From NCBI GenBank assembly GCA_051414845.1, contig CP183313.1, positions 2,108,001-2,172,000 of the forward strand: 64,000 nt of DNA, written 5' to 3'. This document shows, in pieces, positions 20,265-28,317 of this stretch. Each line of letters opens with the position of its first letter. Positions within the stretch are counted from its first letter, which is position 1. Origin of the DNA: Simonsiella sp051414845 (lineage in GTDB: Bacteria > Pseudomonadota > Gammaproteobacteria > Burkholderiales > Neisseriaceae). The notes beneath the pieces were generated by a model, which was not told the origin of the DNA, did no database searches, and saw nothing but the letters and a program-made list of their open reading frames with translations. The position numbers and the translations under genes are program-made.

Positions 20265-22223
20265 TTATTTTCCTTCTTCGCTATCTAGGAAGCTTTTGAG
20301 TTTGTCCGAGCGCGTTGGATGACGCAGTTTGCGCAGGGCTTTGGCTTCAATTTGGCGGATGCGTTCGCGTGTTACGTCAAATTGTTTGCCGACTTCTTCT
20401 AGCGTGTGGTCGGTGTTCATGTCAATGCCAAAACGCATACGCAAAACTTTGGCTTCGCGCGGCGTTAGGCTCTCCAGAACATCTTTGGTTACTTCGCGCA
20501 AACCTGCATACATGGCGGCTTCCGCTGGGGCAACGTTGTTGATGTCTTCAATAAAGTCGCCCAAGTGGCTGTCATCATCATCGCCAATTGGGGTTTCCAT
20601 GGAAATCGGTTCTTTGGCGATTTTCATGATTTTGCGGATTTTATCCTCGGGCATGTCCATGAGTTCCGCCAATTTTGCTGAATCGGGTTCTTCGCCTGTG
20701 TCTTGCAGGTGTTGGCGAGAAATGCGGTTCATTTTGTTGATGGTTTCAATCATGTGCACGGGGATACGAATCGTGCGCGCTTGGTCGGCGATGGAGCGGG
20801 TAATCGCTTGGCGAATCCACCATGTGGCATAAGTGGAGAATTTGTAACCGCGACGGTATTCAAATTTGTCCACGGCTTTCATCAAGCCGATGTTACCTTC
20901 TTGAATCAAATCAAGGAATTGCAAGCCGCGATTGGTGTATTTTTTGGCAATGGAAATTACCAAACGCAAGTTGGCTTGAATCATTTTTTGTTTGGCGGCA
21001 GCGGTTTCTTTTTCGCTAATGACCATGTTTTTGCTGATGTCTTTGAGCTCGCTGATGGAAATACCCGCTTCTTGTTCTAAGTCTGCCATTTGACTTTGTT
21101 TTTCCAAAATAGCATGGCGGAAACGTTCTAAAGCTTCGCTCCACACGCGATTTTTACCAATTTCTTGTTCAACCCAATCTAAATTAGTGGCATTAGGCAA
21201 GAAGTGGGCAATGAAATAATCGCGATCCATATTGACACGGTCAAGGCAAATGTCGCGAATTTCTCGTTCTAAGCGGCGAATTTTTTCTACGCGGTCGCGC
21301 AAGTTACTGCTAAGATTTTCGATTTGACGCGTGGCAAAACGAACTTCCAACAATTTGTGCGCAATCGCATCACGATGCTCCAAATATTTAGCGTGGCTAC
21401 TGTCGTGTTTGTCCAACGCTTTAATCATGAGGTTATAGCTTTTTTCGATGCTGTTGAAGTGCTCTAAAACTTCAGCTTTCAATTCTTCGAGGTTCTGGCT
21501 TTCCATCGCGGCAGCATTATCCTCATCATCTTCATCTTCCTCGCTGTCGGCATCGCTATCGGCTTCGTCGTCGCTGCTTTCTTCTTGAGTTGGCCCAGCA
21601 ACGCTTTCTAAATGCCCTAAACCCAATTCGTTGAGTAATACTTCATTCGGGTCAATAATGGCTTCTACGACTTCATCCACGCGAATTTCATCTTTTTTGA
21701 TTTGTTCAATCAAGGCAAGAATTTCGGCAACTGAACCTGGACACGCAGAAATGGCTTGAATCATGTTTTTCAAGGCATTTTCGATTTCTTTGGCGATTTT
21801 GATTTCGTCATCACGCGTCAATAAGTCTACTTGACCCATTTCGCGCATATACATACGCACAGGGTCAGTTGTACGACCGAATTCTGAATCAGCATTAGAT
21901 AAAGCAGCTTCGGCTTCGGCAACCGCGTCTTCATCGGTCATGCCCGCACTGTTGTCGCTCATGAGCAAGGTTTCAGCGTCGGGTGCTTCTTCGGTTACTT
22001 GAATGCCCAAGCCTTGAATCATGTTCACGATGTTGTCGATTTGCTCGGCATCGGTCATGTCATCGGGCAGGGCATCGTTGATTTCGGCGTAGGTAATATA
22101 GCCGCGCTCTTTGCCTAGTAAAATCAGGCGGCGCAAGCGGTCGCGCTGTTCTTCGGGTGTGAGCGGACGGTTGTCGTCATTGATTTGTTCGTCTTGTTCT
22201 TGGTCTATCATTTCTTTGGACAT
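20265..22223 (-). CDS. rpoD: RNA polymerase sigma factor RpoD (sigma-70)
   Basis: The housekeeping sigma factor. The start MSKEMIDQEQDEQIND at 22223 is preferred over a longer frame with an atypical leader. Of about 652 residues, the N-terminal region 1.1 carries EERGYITY-like sequence (KERGYITYAEINDALPDDM). An acidic insert SSDDEADSDADSEEDEDDED sits in the non-conserved region. Region 2 includes NLRLVISIAKKYTNRGLQFL and YKFSTYATWWIRQAITRSIA, region 3 ARTIRIPVHMIETINK, and region 4 the helix-turn-helix LEEVGKQFDVTRERIRQIEA, ending LRHPTRSDKLKSFLD. Length and order are those of Neisseria RpoD. Confidence 0.97.
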   Translation of the reverse strand: MSKEMIDQEQDEQINDDNRPLTPEEQRDRLRRLILLGKERGYITYAEINDALPDDMTDAEQIDNIVNMIQGLGIQVTEEAPDAETLLMSDNSAGMTDEDAVAEAEAALSNADSEFGRTTDPVRMYMREMGQVDLLTRDDEIKIAKEIENALKNMIQAISACPGSVAEILALIEQIKKDEIRVDEVVEAIIDPNEVLLNELGLGHLESVAGPTQEESSDDEADSDADSEEDEDDEDNAAAMESQNLEELKAEVLEHFNSIEKSYNLMIKALDKHDSSHAKYLEHRDAIAHKLLEVRFATRQIENLSSNLRDRVEKIRRLEREIRDICLDRVNMDRDYFIAHFLPNATNLDWVEQEIGKNRVWSEALERFRHAILEKQSQMADLEQEAGISISELKDISKNMVISEKETAAAKQKMIQANLRLVISIAKKYTNRGLQFLDLIQEGNIGLMKAVDKFEYRRGYKFSTYATWWIRQAITRSIADQARTIRIPVHMIETINKMNRISRQHLQDTGEEPDSAKLAELMDMPEDKIRKIMKIAKEPISMETPIGDDDDSHLGDFIEDINNVAPAEAAMYAGLREVTKDVLESLTPREAKVLRMRFGIDMNTDHTLEEVGKQFDVTRERIRQIEAKALRKLRHPTRSDKLKSFLDSEEGK

Positions 22224-22475
22224 GGCATCACTCGTTTGATGTTTAACTGCGCCGTATAACGGGCAGAAAGCCATAGGCTGCCTGAAAAAATGCTGGCTGC
22301 GTTTCAGCCCAAATGCGGCTTATGGCATGGATTGCGCCTGCGATAACCGTTATCTGTGGTTTTCAGGCGGATAATTATTTGACTATTTTTGTTGTGCGGG
22401 GCAAATGGAGACTTTTGCTTATTTTACAAGTGCTTTGCAGTGACTTTTTTCAGGCTGCCTGAAAATAAACCAGAT

Positions 22476-22544
22476 GTAGGTTGGGTCTAGACCCAACGAT
22501 TTGCATATCATCCAAGCATTGTGTTGGGTTAAGACTCAAGCTAC
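22476..22544. repeat. GTAGGTTGGGTC dispersed repeat, inverted pair
   Basis: GTAGGTTGGGTCTAGACCCAAC and, 30 bases on, GTGTTGGGTTAAGACTCAAGC form a palindromic unit between rpoD and plsX. Related units are at 38438-38507 and 54034-54056. Together with uptake sequences it fills the gap 22275-22578, where I see no gene. Confidence 0.6.
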
Positions 22545-22578
22545 TTTTGCTGTATTTTTCAGGCAGCCTGAAAACTAT

Positions 22579-23634
22579 TTATGCTTCGTTTTCGGTATTC
22601 ACTTGACTGGCTGTTTCATCTTTATCACGCTGCAACTGCGCGCTCACGCGTTCGGATAATTGTTCCAAATCAGCAGCTTGTGCTTCGTGATACGCTTCTT
22701 CGAGCGCGTAGGTAAAACCGACTGCGTCTGTGCCACCGTGACTTTTAATCACGACACCGCGCAAACCGAGAAAAATCGCACCATTGAAACGACGTGGGTC
22801 AAGGCGTTGTTTAAAGCCGTTAAGCGCGGGCAAAGCGGCTAAACCGCCCAGTTTGGTAAACACATTGCGGTTGAATTCTTGTTTGATTTCGCCGCCCATA
22901 AATTTGACCGCGCCTTCAATCGTTTTGAGCACGATGTTGCCGACAAATCCGTCCGCCACCACGACATCTACTTTGCCGCCAAATACGTCGTTGCCTTCCA
23001 CATTACCAATAAAATTCAAAGAGCTGGCTTTGAGCAATTGAAAGGTTTGTTTCACGGCTTCCGTGCCTTTGATTTCTTCGCTGCCAATGTTGAGCAAACC
23101 GACGCGCGCGGGGGTGTTTTGCGGTTTCAAAGCGTTGGACAACTCGCTACCGAGTACGGCAAATTGCAATAATTGTTCCGCCGTGCAATCCGCGTTTGCG
23201 CCCAAATCCAGCATTAACACGGTGTGCCCGTTGGACGCGGGCAGAAATTTGGCAATTGCAGGGCGTTCAATGCCCGGCAAGGTTTTCAACACAAAACGTG
23301 CCGTCGCCATCAATGCGCCCGTGTTGCCCGCTGAAACGGCGGCTTGCGCCGCGCTATTTTTCACTTGCTCAATCGCCAAACGCATGGACGATTGTTTTTT
23401 GTTTTTGAGTGCCACTTGTGGCGCTTCATCCATCGCCACGACTTCGGTGGAGTGAATGATTTCAATGCGTTCCATCGAGGCTTGCGCTTGCGTCAAAGCA
23501 GCGCGCACGGCGGTTTCGTCGCCCACCATTATCAAACGCGCATTAGGTTGTTGCTGCAAAAAAGTAGCAGCCGCTGGTGCGGTAACGGCTAAACCGATGT
23601 CGCCGCCCATCGCGTCTATCGCCAAAGTAATCAT
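22579..23634 (-). CDS. plsX: Phosphate acyltransferase PlsX
   Basis: PlsX converts acyl-ACP to acyl-phosphate, the donor for PlsY in phospholipid synthesis. The 351 residues start TLAIDAMGGDIGLAVTAPAA (the family's AVDAMGGD motif) and contain MLDLGANADCTAEQLLQFA near 155-173, LLNIGSEEIKGTEAVKQTF near 202-220 and VVADGFVGNIVLKTIEGA near 245-262. Length is normal. In many relatives plsX follows rpmF directly; here a phosphoribosyltransferase gene lies between them. Confidence 0.96.
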   Translation of the reverse strand: MITLAIDAMGGDIGLAVTAPAAATFLQQQPNARLIMVGDETAVRAALTQAQASMERIEIIHSTEVVAMDEAPQVALKNKKQSSMRLAIEQVKNSAAQAAVSAGNTGALMATARFVLKTLPGIERPAIAKFLPASNGHTVLMLDLGANADCTAEQLLQFAVLGSELSNALKPQNTPARVGLLNIGSEEIKGTEAVKQTFQLLKASSLNFIGNVEGNDVFGGKVDVVVADGFVGNIVLKTIEGAVKFMGGEIKQEFNRNVFTKLGGLAALPALNGFKQRLDPRRFNGAIFLGLRGVVIKSHGGTDAVGFTYALEEAYHEAQAADLEQLSERVSAQLQRDKDETASQVNTENEA

Positions 23635-23740
23635 GTTGTTTCCTACTTTATATCCCTGTTTTTTGTGTTTGATTGTTCAGGCTGCCTGAAAAATGGTTCA
23701 CGCAAAAACAGTTTAAAAACCCTTGATTTAAAACACGTTC

Positions 23741-23773
23741 AGGCAGCCTGAAAATCTTTCAGGCTGCCTTTTA
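23741..23773 (-). terminator. Terminator after the phosphoribosyltransferase gene
   Basis: AGGCAGCCTGAAA and TTTCAGGCTGCCT form an inverted uptake-sequence hairpin 13 bases past the stop codon of the gene at 23786. Confidence 0.65.
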
Positions 23774-23785
23774 TCATGAATGGAA

Positions 23786-24325
23786 TCAATGGTGCGTATC
23801 GTCATGAACACCTGCGTGTGCACGCTTATTGTGCGCATCAATATCCGCTGCGTCCCAAGGATAGTTAATCCACCAATCTTCAATCTCTAAACCACTGAAA
23901 TAAGCAATATTTTCAGGCAGCGTACCCACTTTGGGTTTGATTTTATTATGAATCACGGCAACACCTACGTTGGCAAAACCATCATGTTGCAATTCGCGCA
24001 ATACAAATTCCATTGTGGTGCGGCTGTCATCCACTTCATCGACCACCAAAATATTTTTACCCACTAAACTTTCAGGAATCGGGTCAATCCATTGGATTTT
24101 TTGCACCATATCAGCAGTTTTGCCTTCAGTTTCATTCAGGTAATAAGCTGTGGTTACTGCATAAATGGGGATGTCTAAGAAGGTACGCAACATTCGCGCA
24201 GGGATAAATCCACCGCCACCAATCGCTACCATTGCGTCATATTGCACACCTGCTTGTTGTACTTTTGCAGCAATGGTTTTTACCACGCGATGAATATCAT
24301 CATAGGTATACCAAACTTTTTGCAT
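23786..24325 (-). CDS. Phosphoribosyltransferase (type I fold)
   Basis: The 179 residues show a purine/xanthine-type phosphoribosyltransferase: AIGGGGFIPARMLRTFLDIP near residues 34-53 and the PRPP loop NILVVDEVDDSRTTMEFVL near 91-109. The C-terminus is His-rich (HNKRAHAGVHDDTHH). The family includes Gpt and Hpt salvage enzymes, and the base preference cannot be told from sequence. It is inserted between rpmF and plsX on the same strand. Confidence 0.85.
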   Translation of the reverse strand: MQKVWYTYDDIHRVVKTIAAKVQQAGVQYDAMVAIGGGGFIPARMLRTFLDIPIYAVTTAYYLNETEGKTADMVQKIQWIDPIPESLVGKNILVVDEVDDSRTTMEFVLRELQHDGFANVGVAVIHNKIKPKVGTLPENIAYFSGLEIEDWWINYPWDAADIDAHNKRAHAGVHDDTHH

Positions 24326-24460
24326 GATTTCTCAACTCTCTTTTTTGTTATCTGCTTTTGCTTGAGCTTTTAAACGGTCAATATGATAAAAACAGGTCTG
24401 TTTGGTTGTTTCAGGCTGCCTGAAATAGTGCAGACACACCAAAACCAATTGCAAAACGAA

Positions 24461-24504
24461 AAAAGCCAAACGACCTTGCTGAAACAACGCAATCGCTGGC
24501 TTTT
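24461..24504 (-). terminator. Probable terminator after rpmF
   Basis: AAAAGCCA and TGGCTTTT form an 8 bp stem with a long loop starting about 17 bases past the rpmF stop. The loop is long, so this is a weak call. Confidence 0.4.
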
Positions 24505-24521
24505 ATCTATCGCATAGGCAA

Positions 24522-24701
24522 TTACTCGCCTTTGGCTTTTACCACTTTACGACCACGGTACATACCGTTTGGAGAAATGTGGTGTGGGCGGTGAACTTCA
24601 CCTGTTGCGCCATCAACAGACAACGCAGGCGCAGTCAAAGCATCGTGTGAACGGTGCATACCGCGACGTGAAGGGGATTTTTTATTTTGTTGAACAGCCA
24701 T
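24522..24701 (-). CDS. rpmF: 50S ribosomal protein L32
   Basis: The complement encodes 59 residues, MAVQQNKKSPSRRGMHRSHD continuing with ALTAPALSVDGATGEVHRPH and HISPNGMYRGRKVVKAKGE, a textbook bacterial L32 of the form without zinc-binding Cys. AGGAG precedes the ATG at 24701. It follows the DUF177 gene by 36 bases, the usual yceD-rpmF arrangement. Confidence 0.97.
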   Translation of the reverse strand: MAVQQNKKSPSRRGMHRSHDALTAPALSVDGATGEVHRPHHISPNGMYRGRKVVKAKGE

Positions 24702-24737
24702 TTCAAGCTCCTAAAACTAAAGTTATTAAATAATCAT

Positions 24738-25238
24738 TTAAGCCGATTTTTTCAAACCCGCCAACACAGCAAAAGGATTGGGTTTGTCTTGATTGGCGGC
24801 AGACAAATCAGCATTATCACAAACATCATGCGCAGGGACAAAAGGCAAAGCCATCAGCAACTGGTCTTCCACTAAAGAAAACACATCCAATTCAGGTTCC
24901 AGCACCATGCCTTCCAACTCTTCATCCGCCAACATCGCATCATCTAACTGAGTTTCATCGTTAAACAACACAATCCGCACCGTTTCATCCAATGCAAAAG
25001 GCATGGCGTTCATACAACGCTGGCAAGTCAAATCCAAGCTACCTGAAAGCGATAAATCCAAAAAAGGACGCTGCCACCTGTCTATACCGCCCGCAAGCGA
25101 ATAAGATAAGGTAGCAGAGTAATTGGCAATATCGGCTGATAAAACGCGCTCATCCAAGTCGCTCAAAGCCACTTGACCAGTTAACGTTTCCCCTTTAGCG
25201 GCCCACGCCTGTGGGTCAATCAAAATTCGGTTTAACAT
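24738..25238 (-). CDS. yceD: YceD/DUF177 family protein
   Basis: The start is set at MLNRILIDPQAWAAKGETL (25238), which agrees with the family; the open frame continues 40 codons upstream without a plausible start context. The 166-residue protein has the family's Cys pair in SLDLTCQRCMNAMPFALDET near residues 63-82 and acidic stretches after it. In bacteria and plants this family is linked to 23S rRNA accumulation and is nearly always next to rpmF, as here. Confidence 0.92.
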   Translation of the reverse strand: MLNRILIDPQAWAAKGETLTGQVALSDLDERVLSADIANYSATLSYSLAGGIDRWQRPFLDLSLSGSLDLTCQRCMNAMPFALDETVRIVLFNDETQLDDAMLADEELEGMVLEPELDVFSLVEDQLLMALPFVPAHDVCDNADLSAANQDKPNPFAVLAGLKKSA

Positions 25239-25372
25239 AAACGGAGCATAATATAATTTTATTAGTTTTACGTCAATCACTTTTGTACAAATCAAGCAAA
25301 AAATGCGTAAACGGTTGCGCAAAATAAGTACCAACGGCAAAATCTTATTTTCATTCACAATTTCAAACCGTC

Positions 25373-25864
25373 ATGTCGCACTACCCTCTCCCAGCCTTTG
25401 AACAAAAAATCATCGCCCCCGAAGACTTAGCACAAAAACTCGCCGACCTACCGCGTCCACTCGTTTTCACCAATGGCTGCTTTGACATTCTCCACCGCGG
25501 ACACGTTACCTACCTCGCCCAAGCCCGTACGCTTGGTGCATGCATGATTTTGGCACTCAACACCGACGCCTCAGTAAAACGTCAAGGCAAAGGCGACGAC
25601 CGCCCCATCAACAGCCTAGAAAACCGCGCCGCTGTCGCCGCTTCACTAGAATCAGTAGACATCGTCACTTGGTTTGACAGCGACACACCTGCCAATTTAA
25701 TTGAACTCATCCAACCCAACATTCTTGTCAAAGGCGGTGACTGGCAGCCTGAAAACATAATCGGCGCACTAGAAACCATCGCCCGCGGTGGCAGCGTGCA
25801 TTCAATTCCATTTTTGCACCAAACGTCTACTACCAAAACTTTAGCAAAAATCCGCAGCGAATAA
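25373..25864 (+). CDS. rfaE2: D-glycero-beta-D-manno-heptose 1-phosphate adenylyltransferase
   Basis: The 163 residues match the second domain of HldE (RfaE): it activates heptose-1-phosphate with ATP to ADP-heptose for the lipooligosaccharide inner core. The nucleotidyltransferase signature VFTNGCFDILHRGHVTYLAQ (with the H-x-G-H variant HRGH) is at residues 31-50, LNTDASVKRQGKGDDRPINS near 63-82 and VKGGDWQPENIIGA near 118-131. As in Neisseria, it is a stand-alone gene; the kinase partner is not in this window. It is divergent from yceD. Confidence 0.95.
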   Translation: MSHYPLPAFEQKIIAPEDLAQKLADLPRPLVFTNGCFDILHRGHVTYLAQARTLGACMILALNTDASVKRQGKGDDRPINSLENRAAVAASLESVDIVTWFDSDTPANLIELIQPNILVKGGDWQPENIIGALETIARGGSVHSIPFLHQTSTTKTLAKIRSE

Positions 25865-26054
25865 ATTTTCAGGCAGTCTGTAGGAAAATCACGACAAAAT
25901 AGTGTAAACGCTTTCAGGCAGCCTGAAAGATTAAGTAAAGATAATTAGCTTTTTGGGATAAATATCCTAAAATTATCTCTTTGTTATTTCTAACCAATTA
26001 AATTACCAGTAATATCTCAAATGGCAACACTAACTAATTTACGAGGAATTCATC

Positions 26055-26492
26055 ATGGCTATTGAAAAAATTGCTGATTATTTATACGTGTCCAAACAAT
26101 TAGACGAACGCATTGCCAAACGTGCAGCGCAATACGAAATCAAAACAGTTATTTGCAACCGTCCCGACGATGAAGAGCCGGGACAGCCGAATTTTGAAAC
26201 CGTTAAAGAATGGTTAAATAAATACGGTATCGAAAACGTTATTTATATGCCCGTGGTAATGAACGGTATCGATGACAGTGCTTTGGAAGAATTTAAAGAA
26301 ACGGTAGCAAAATCACCTGCACCCATTTTGGCATATTGCCGCACAGGAACGCGTTGCGCCATGATGTGGGCATTGAACCAAGTTAAGCGCGGCGTAGAAG
26401 TAAACAGCGTGATTAAAGCAGCGGAATTAGCCAACATCAATCTAGAACCACACCGCGAAAAATTAGAAACCGAATATCAAAAACGCGGCTAA
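26055..26492 (+). CDS. TIGR01244-type phosphatase/sulfur-transferase-like protein
   Basis: The 145 residues fit the small dual-specificity-phosphatase-like domain often found at the N-terminus of Blh beta-lactamase-like hydrolases: DYLYVSKQLDE at 8-18, VICNRPDDEEPGQPNF near 33-48 and the P-loop ILAYCRTGTRCAMMWAL near 94-110, a C-x5-R active site. The substrate is unknown; the family has been proposed to act in sulfide-related metabolism. AGGA precedes the ATG. An inverted-repeat-rich gap follows. Confidence 0.85.
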   Translation: MAIEKIADYLYVSKQLDERIAKRAAQYEIKTVICNRPDDEEPGQPNFETVKEWLNKYGIENVIYMPVVMNGIDDSALEEFKETVAKSPAPILAYCRTGTRCAMMWALNQVKRGVEVNSVIKAAELANINLEPHREKLETEYQKRG

Positions 26493-26548
26493 TCATCGCT
26501 AATCTAGCAATAAAGGCTAAAACTTTTGCGAAACTGATTTTTCTCTTA

Positions 26549-26758
26549 CGTAGAGGCAGATTTCATATCTGCCCTATTTTTTAATAAATTGAACTATGAA
26601 TACAATTTTAAAAATACAGTAGATTAAAATATCCCATTAGAGCGCAGACGTCCTCGTTCGCTTTAGGTATGTTACGGACGGGACATCCGCGCTCCAAGTA
26701 TAGGTAGCTTTATTTTTAATTGACTATAGAAAGGGCCGATATGAAATCTGCCCCTACG
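26549..26758. repeat. Composite of two inverted-repeat families
   Basis: An outer inverted pair (GTAGAGGCAGATTTCATATC at 26550 and GATATGAAATCTGCCCCTAC near 26738) encloses an inner pair (GAGCGCAGACGTCCTCGT at 26640 and ACGGGACATCCGCGCTCC ending 26695). Both families recur in the window in part (30322-30393; about 7894-7921). The gap 26493-26907 holds these units and uptake sequences but no gene that I can see. Confidence 0.65.
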
Positions 26759-26850
26759 CTTTGAGTTTTGCAAAAGTTTCAGGCTGCCTGAAAAATGTTC
26801 AGGTAGCCTTTATTGATTAAAACAACAGTAAAGCAATCAGACTCAAACCA

Positions 26851-26892
26851 AAAGGCTGCCTGAAAACCAAAACAGTTTTCAGGCAGCCTTTT
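26851..26892 (-). terminator. Terminator after the fucP-like gene
   Basis: AAAGGCTGCCTGAAAAC and GTTTTCAGGCAGCCTTT form an inverted uptake-sequence hairpin 16 bases beyond the stop codon. Confidence 0.75.
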
Positions 26893-26907
26893 GTTGTTAT
26901 TCAAACA

Positions 26908-28152
26908 TTAAGCATGCTTCTCATCCGCGCGATAACCTTTCAGCGCGAAATACACAATATAGCAATAACACAACGCCGACACAAAATACGCAGGCAATAA
27001 ACCAATCGTATCCGCAAACGCGCCTTGTGCCACAGGAATAATCGCGCCGCCCACAATTGCGGTACAAATAATACCCGAAGCCGCGCCCGTGAATTTGCCC
27101 AAACCTTTTGTTCCGAGCGAGAAAATCGTTGGGAACATAATTGAGTTAAACAAACCAATTGCCAACAGCGACCACATCGCCACATTTCCGCCCGCTACAA
27201 TCGCCAACACAATCAACGCCACAACCATACTCGCGTTAAACGCCAATAATTTATTGGGTTCAACTTTGCTCATAATCGCCGTTCCTGCAAAACGACCGAC
27301 CATCGCGCCGCCCCAGTACAAAGCCAAATAATTCGCTGCGCTGCTGTGGTCAAGTCCCGCCACTTTTTCCAACACATTAATCATCATGGAACCAATCGCC
27401 ACTTCACCGCCAACATAGCAGAAAATGCCGACCGCGCCCAAAATCATGTGTTTATATTGCCACACACTGGTTTTACCATCGTGATTATGCTCCGTTTCCG
27501 CGTTGGCAATTTGGCGCGCGTCAGGCAATTTAATCATCGCCACCACGACCGCCAGCAAAATCATGAAGCCAGCCAAACCCAAATACGGAATTTGTACCGA
27601 AGAAATGCGTTGATCTAATGTTGCCGTTGCATCTACAAAAATTAACGCTGCGCCCAAAGGTGGCGCAATCGTCGTTGCCAACGAGTTAAACGCTTGAATT
27701 AAGGTCAAAGTTGCCGATTCTTTGCCTGGTTTTGCCAACAGCGTTACATACGGATTCCCCGCCACTTGCAACAACACAATACCTGTTGCCAAAATAAACA
27801 ACGCGCCCAAGAAAATCGGATAAGACGCACTGCCTGCCGCAGGATAAAACAACAAACAGCCCAAAGCTGCCACCAAAAAACCACCAATCACGCCGCCTTT
27901 ATAGCCAATTTTTTCTACCAATTTACCTGCAGGAATCGACATCAGCGCATAAGCAGTAAAGAAACAAAACTGAATCAACATCGCCTGCGTGTAATTCAGA
28001 TTAAAAATACCTTTTAAATGCGGAATCAAAATATCGTTCAAACAGGTAATAAAACCCATCATGAAGAATAAAGAAGTCAGCACACCCAACGCAACGGGAT
28101 TACCGCGCGTTTGGCTAGGTACACCAGAGTTATTTGATGAAGCAGAGTTCAT
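26908..28152 (-). CDS. Sugar transporter, FucP/GluP family (MFS)
   Basis: A 414-residue, 12-helix major facilitator. Family features include FFMMGFITCLNDILIPHLKG at 31-50 (the FxxGFxTxLNDxLxPxxK block of FucP/glucose-galactose transporters), NPYVTLL near 136, and the linker before the second half, followed by GAVGIFCYVGGEVAIGSMMI and YWGGAMVGRFAG. It imports hexose by proton symport in known members. The substrate cannot be assigned; glucose or galactose is likely. Confidence 0.88.
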   Translation of the reverse strand: MNSASSNNSGVPSQTRGNPVALGVLTSLFFMMGFITCLNDILIPHLKGIFNLNYTQAMLIQFCFFTAYALMSIPAGKLVEKIGYKGGVIGGFLVAALGCLLFYPAAGSASYPIFLGALFILATGIVLLQVAGNPYVTLLAKPGKESATLTLIQAFNSLATTIAPPLGAALIFVDATATLDQRISSVQIPYLGLAGFMILLAVVVAMIKLPDARQIANAETEHNHDGKTSVWQYKHMILGAVGIFCYVGGEVAIGSMMINVLEKVAGLDHSSAANYLALYWGGAMVGRFAGTAIMSKVEPNKLLAFNASMVVALIVLAIVAGGNVAMWSLLAIGLFNSIMFPTIFSLGTKGLGKFTGAASGIICTAIVGGAIIPVAQGAFADTIGLLPAYFVSALCYCYIVYFALKGYRADEKHA

Positions 28153-28317
28153 AATATTATCCTGTTAAGGGTTGTAAATACCACGCATGATACGGTTAAT
28201 TTTATGCTTTGGCAAAGAAATTTTATTACAGAAATTGATGAATATTTTTGTCCATGAATTAATGCTGTTAGCGTTTTATTAAATATATTTTCAGGCTACC
28301 TGAAAAGCATTCACAAA

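Noticed and set aside
26800..26900. Repeated AGGCTGCC units considered as a CRISPR array
   Set aside because: They are isolated or paired uptake sequences without regular spacers and occur throughout the window.
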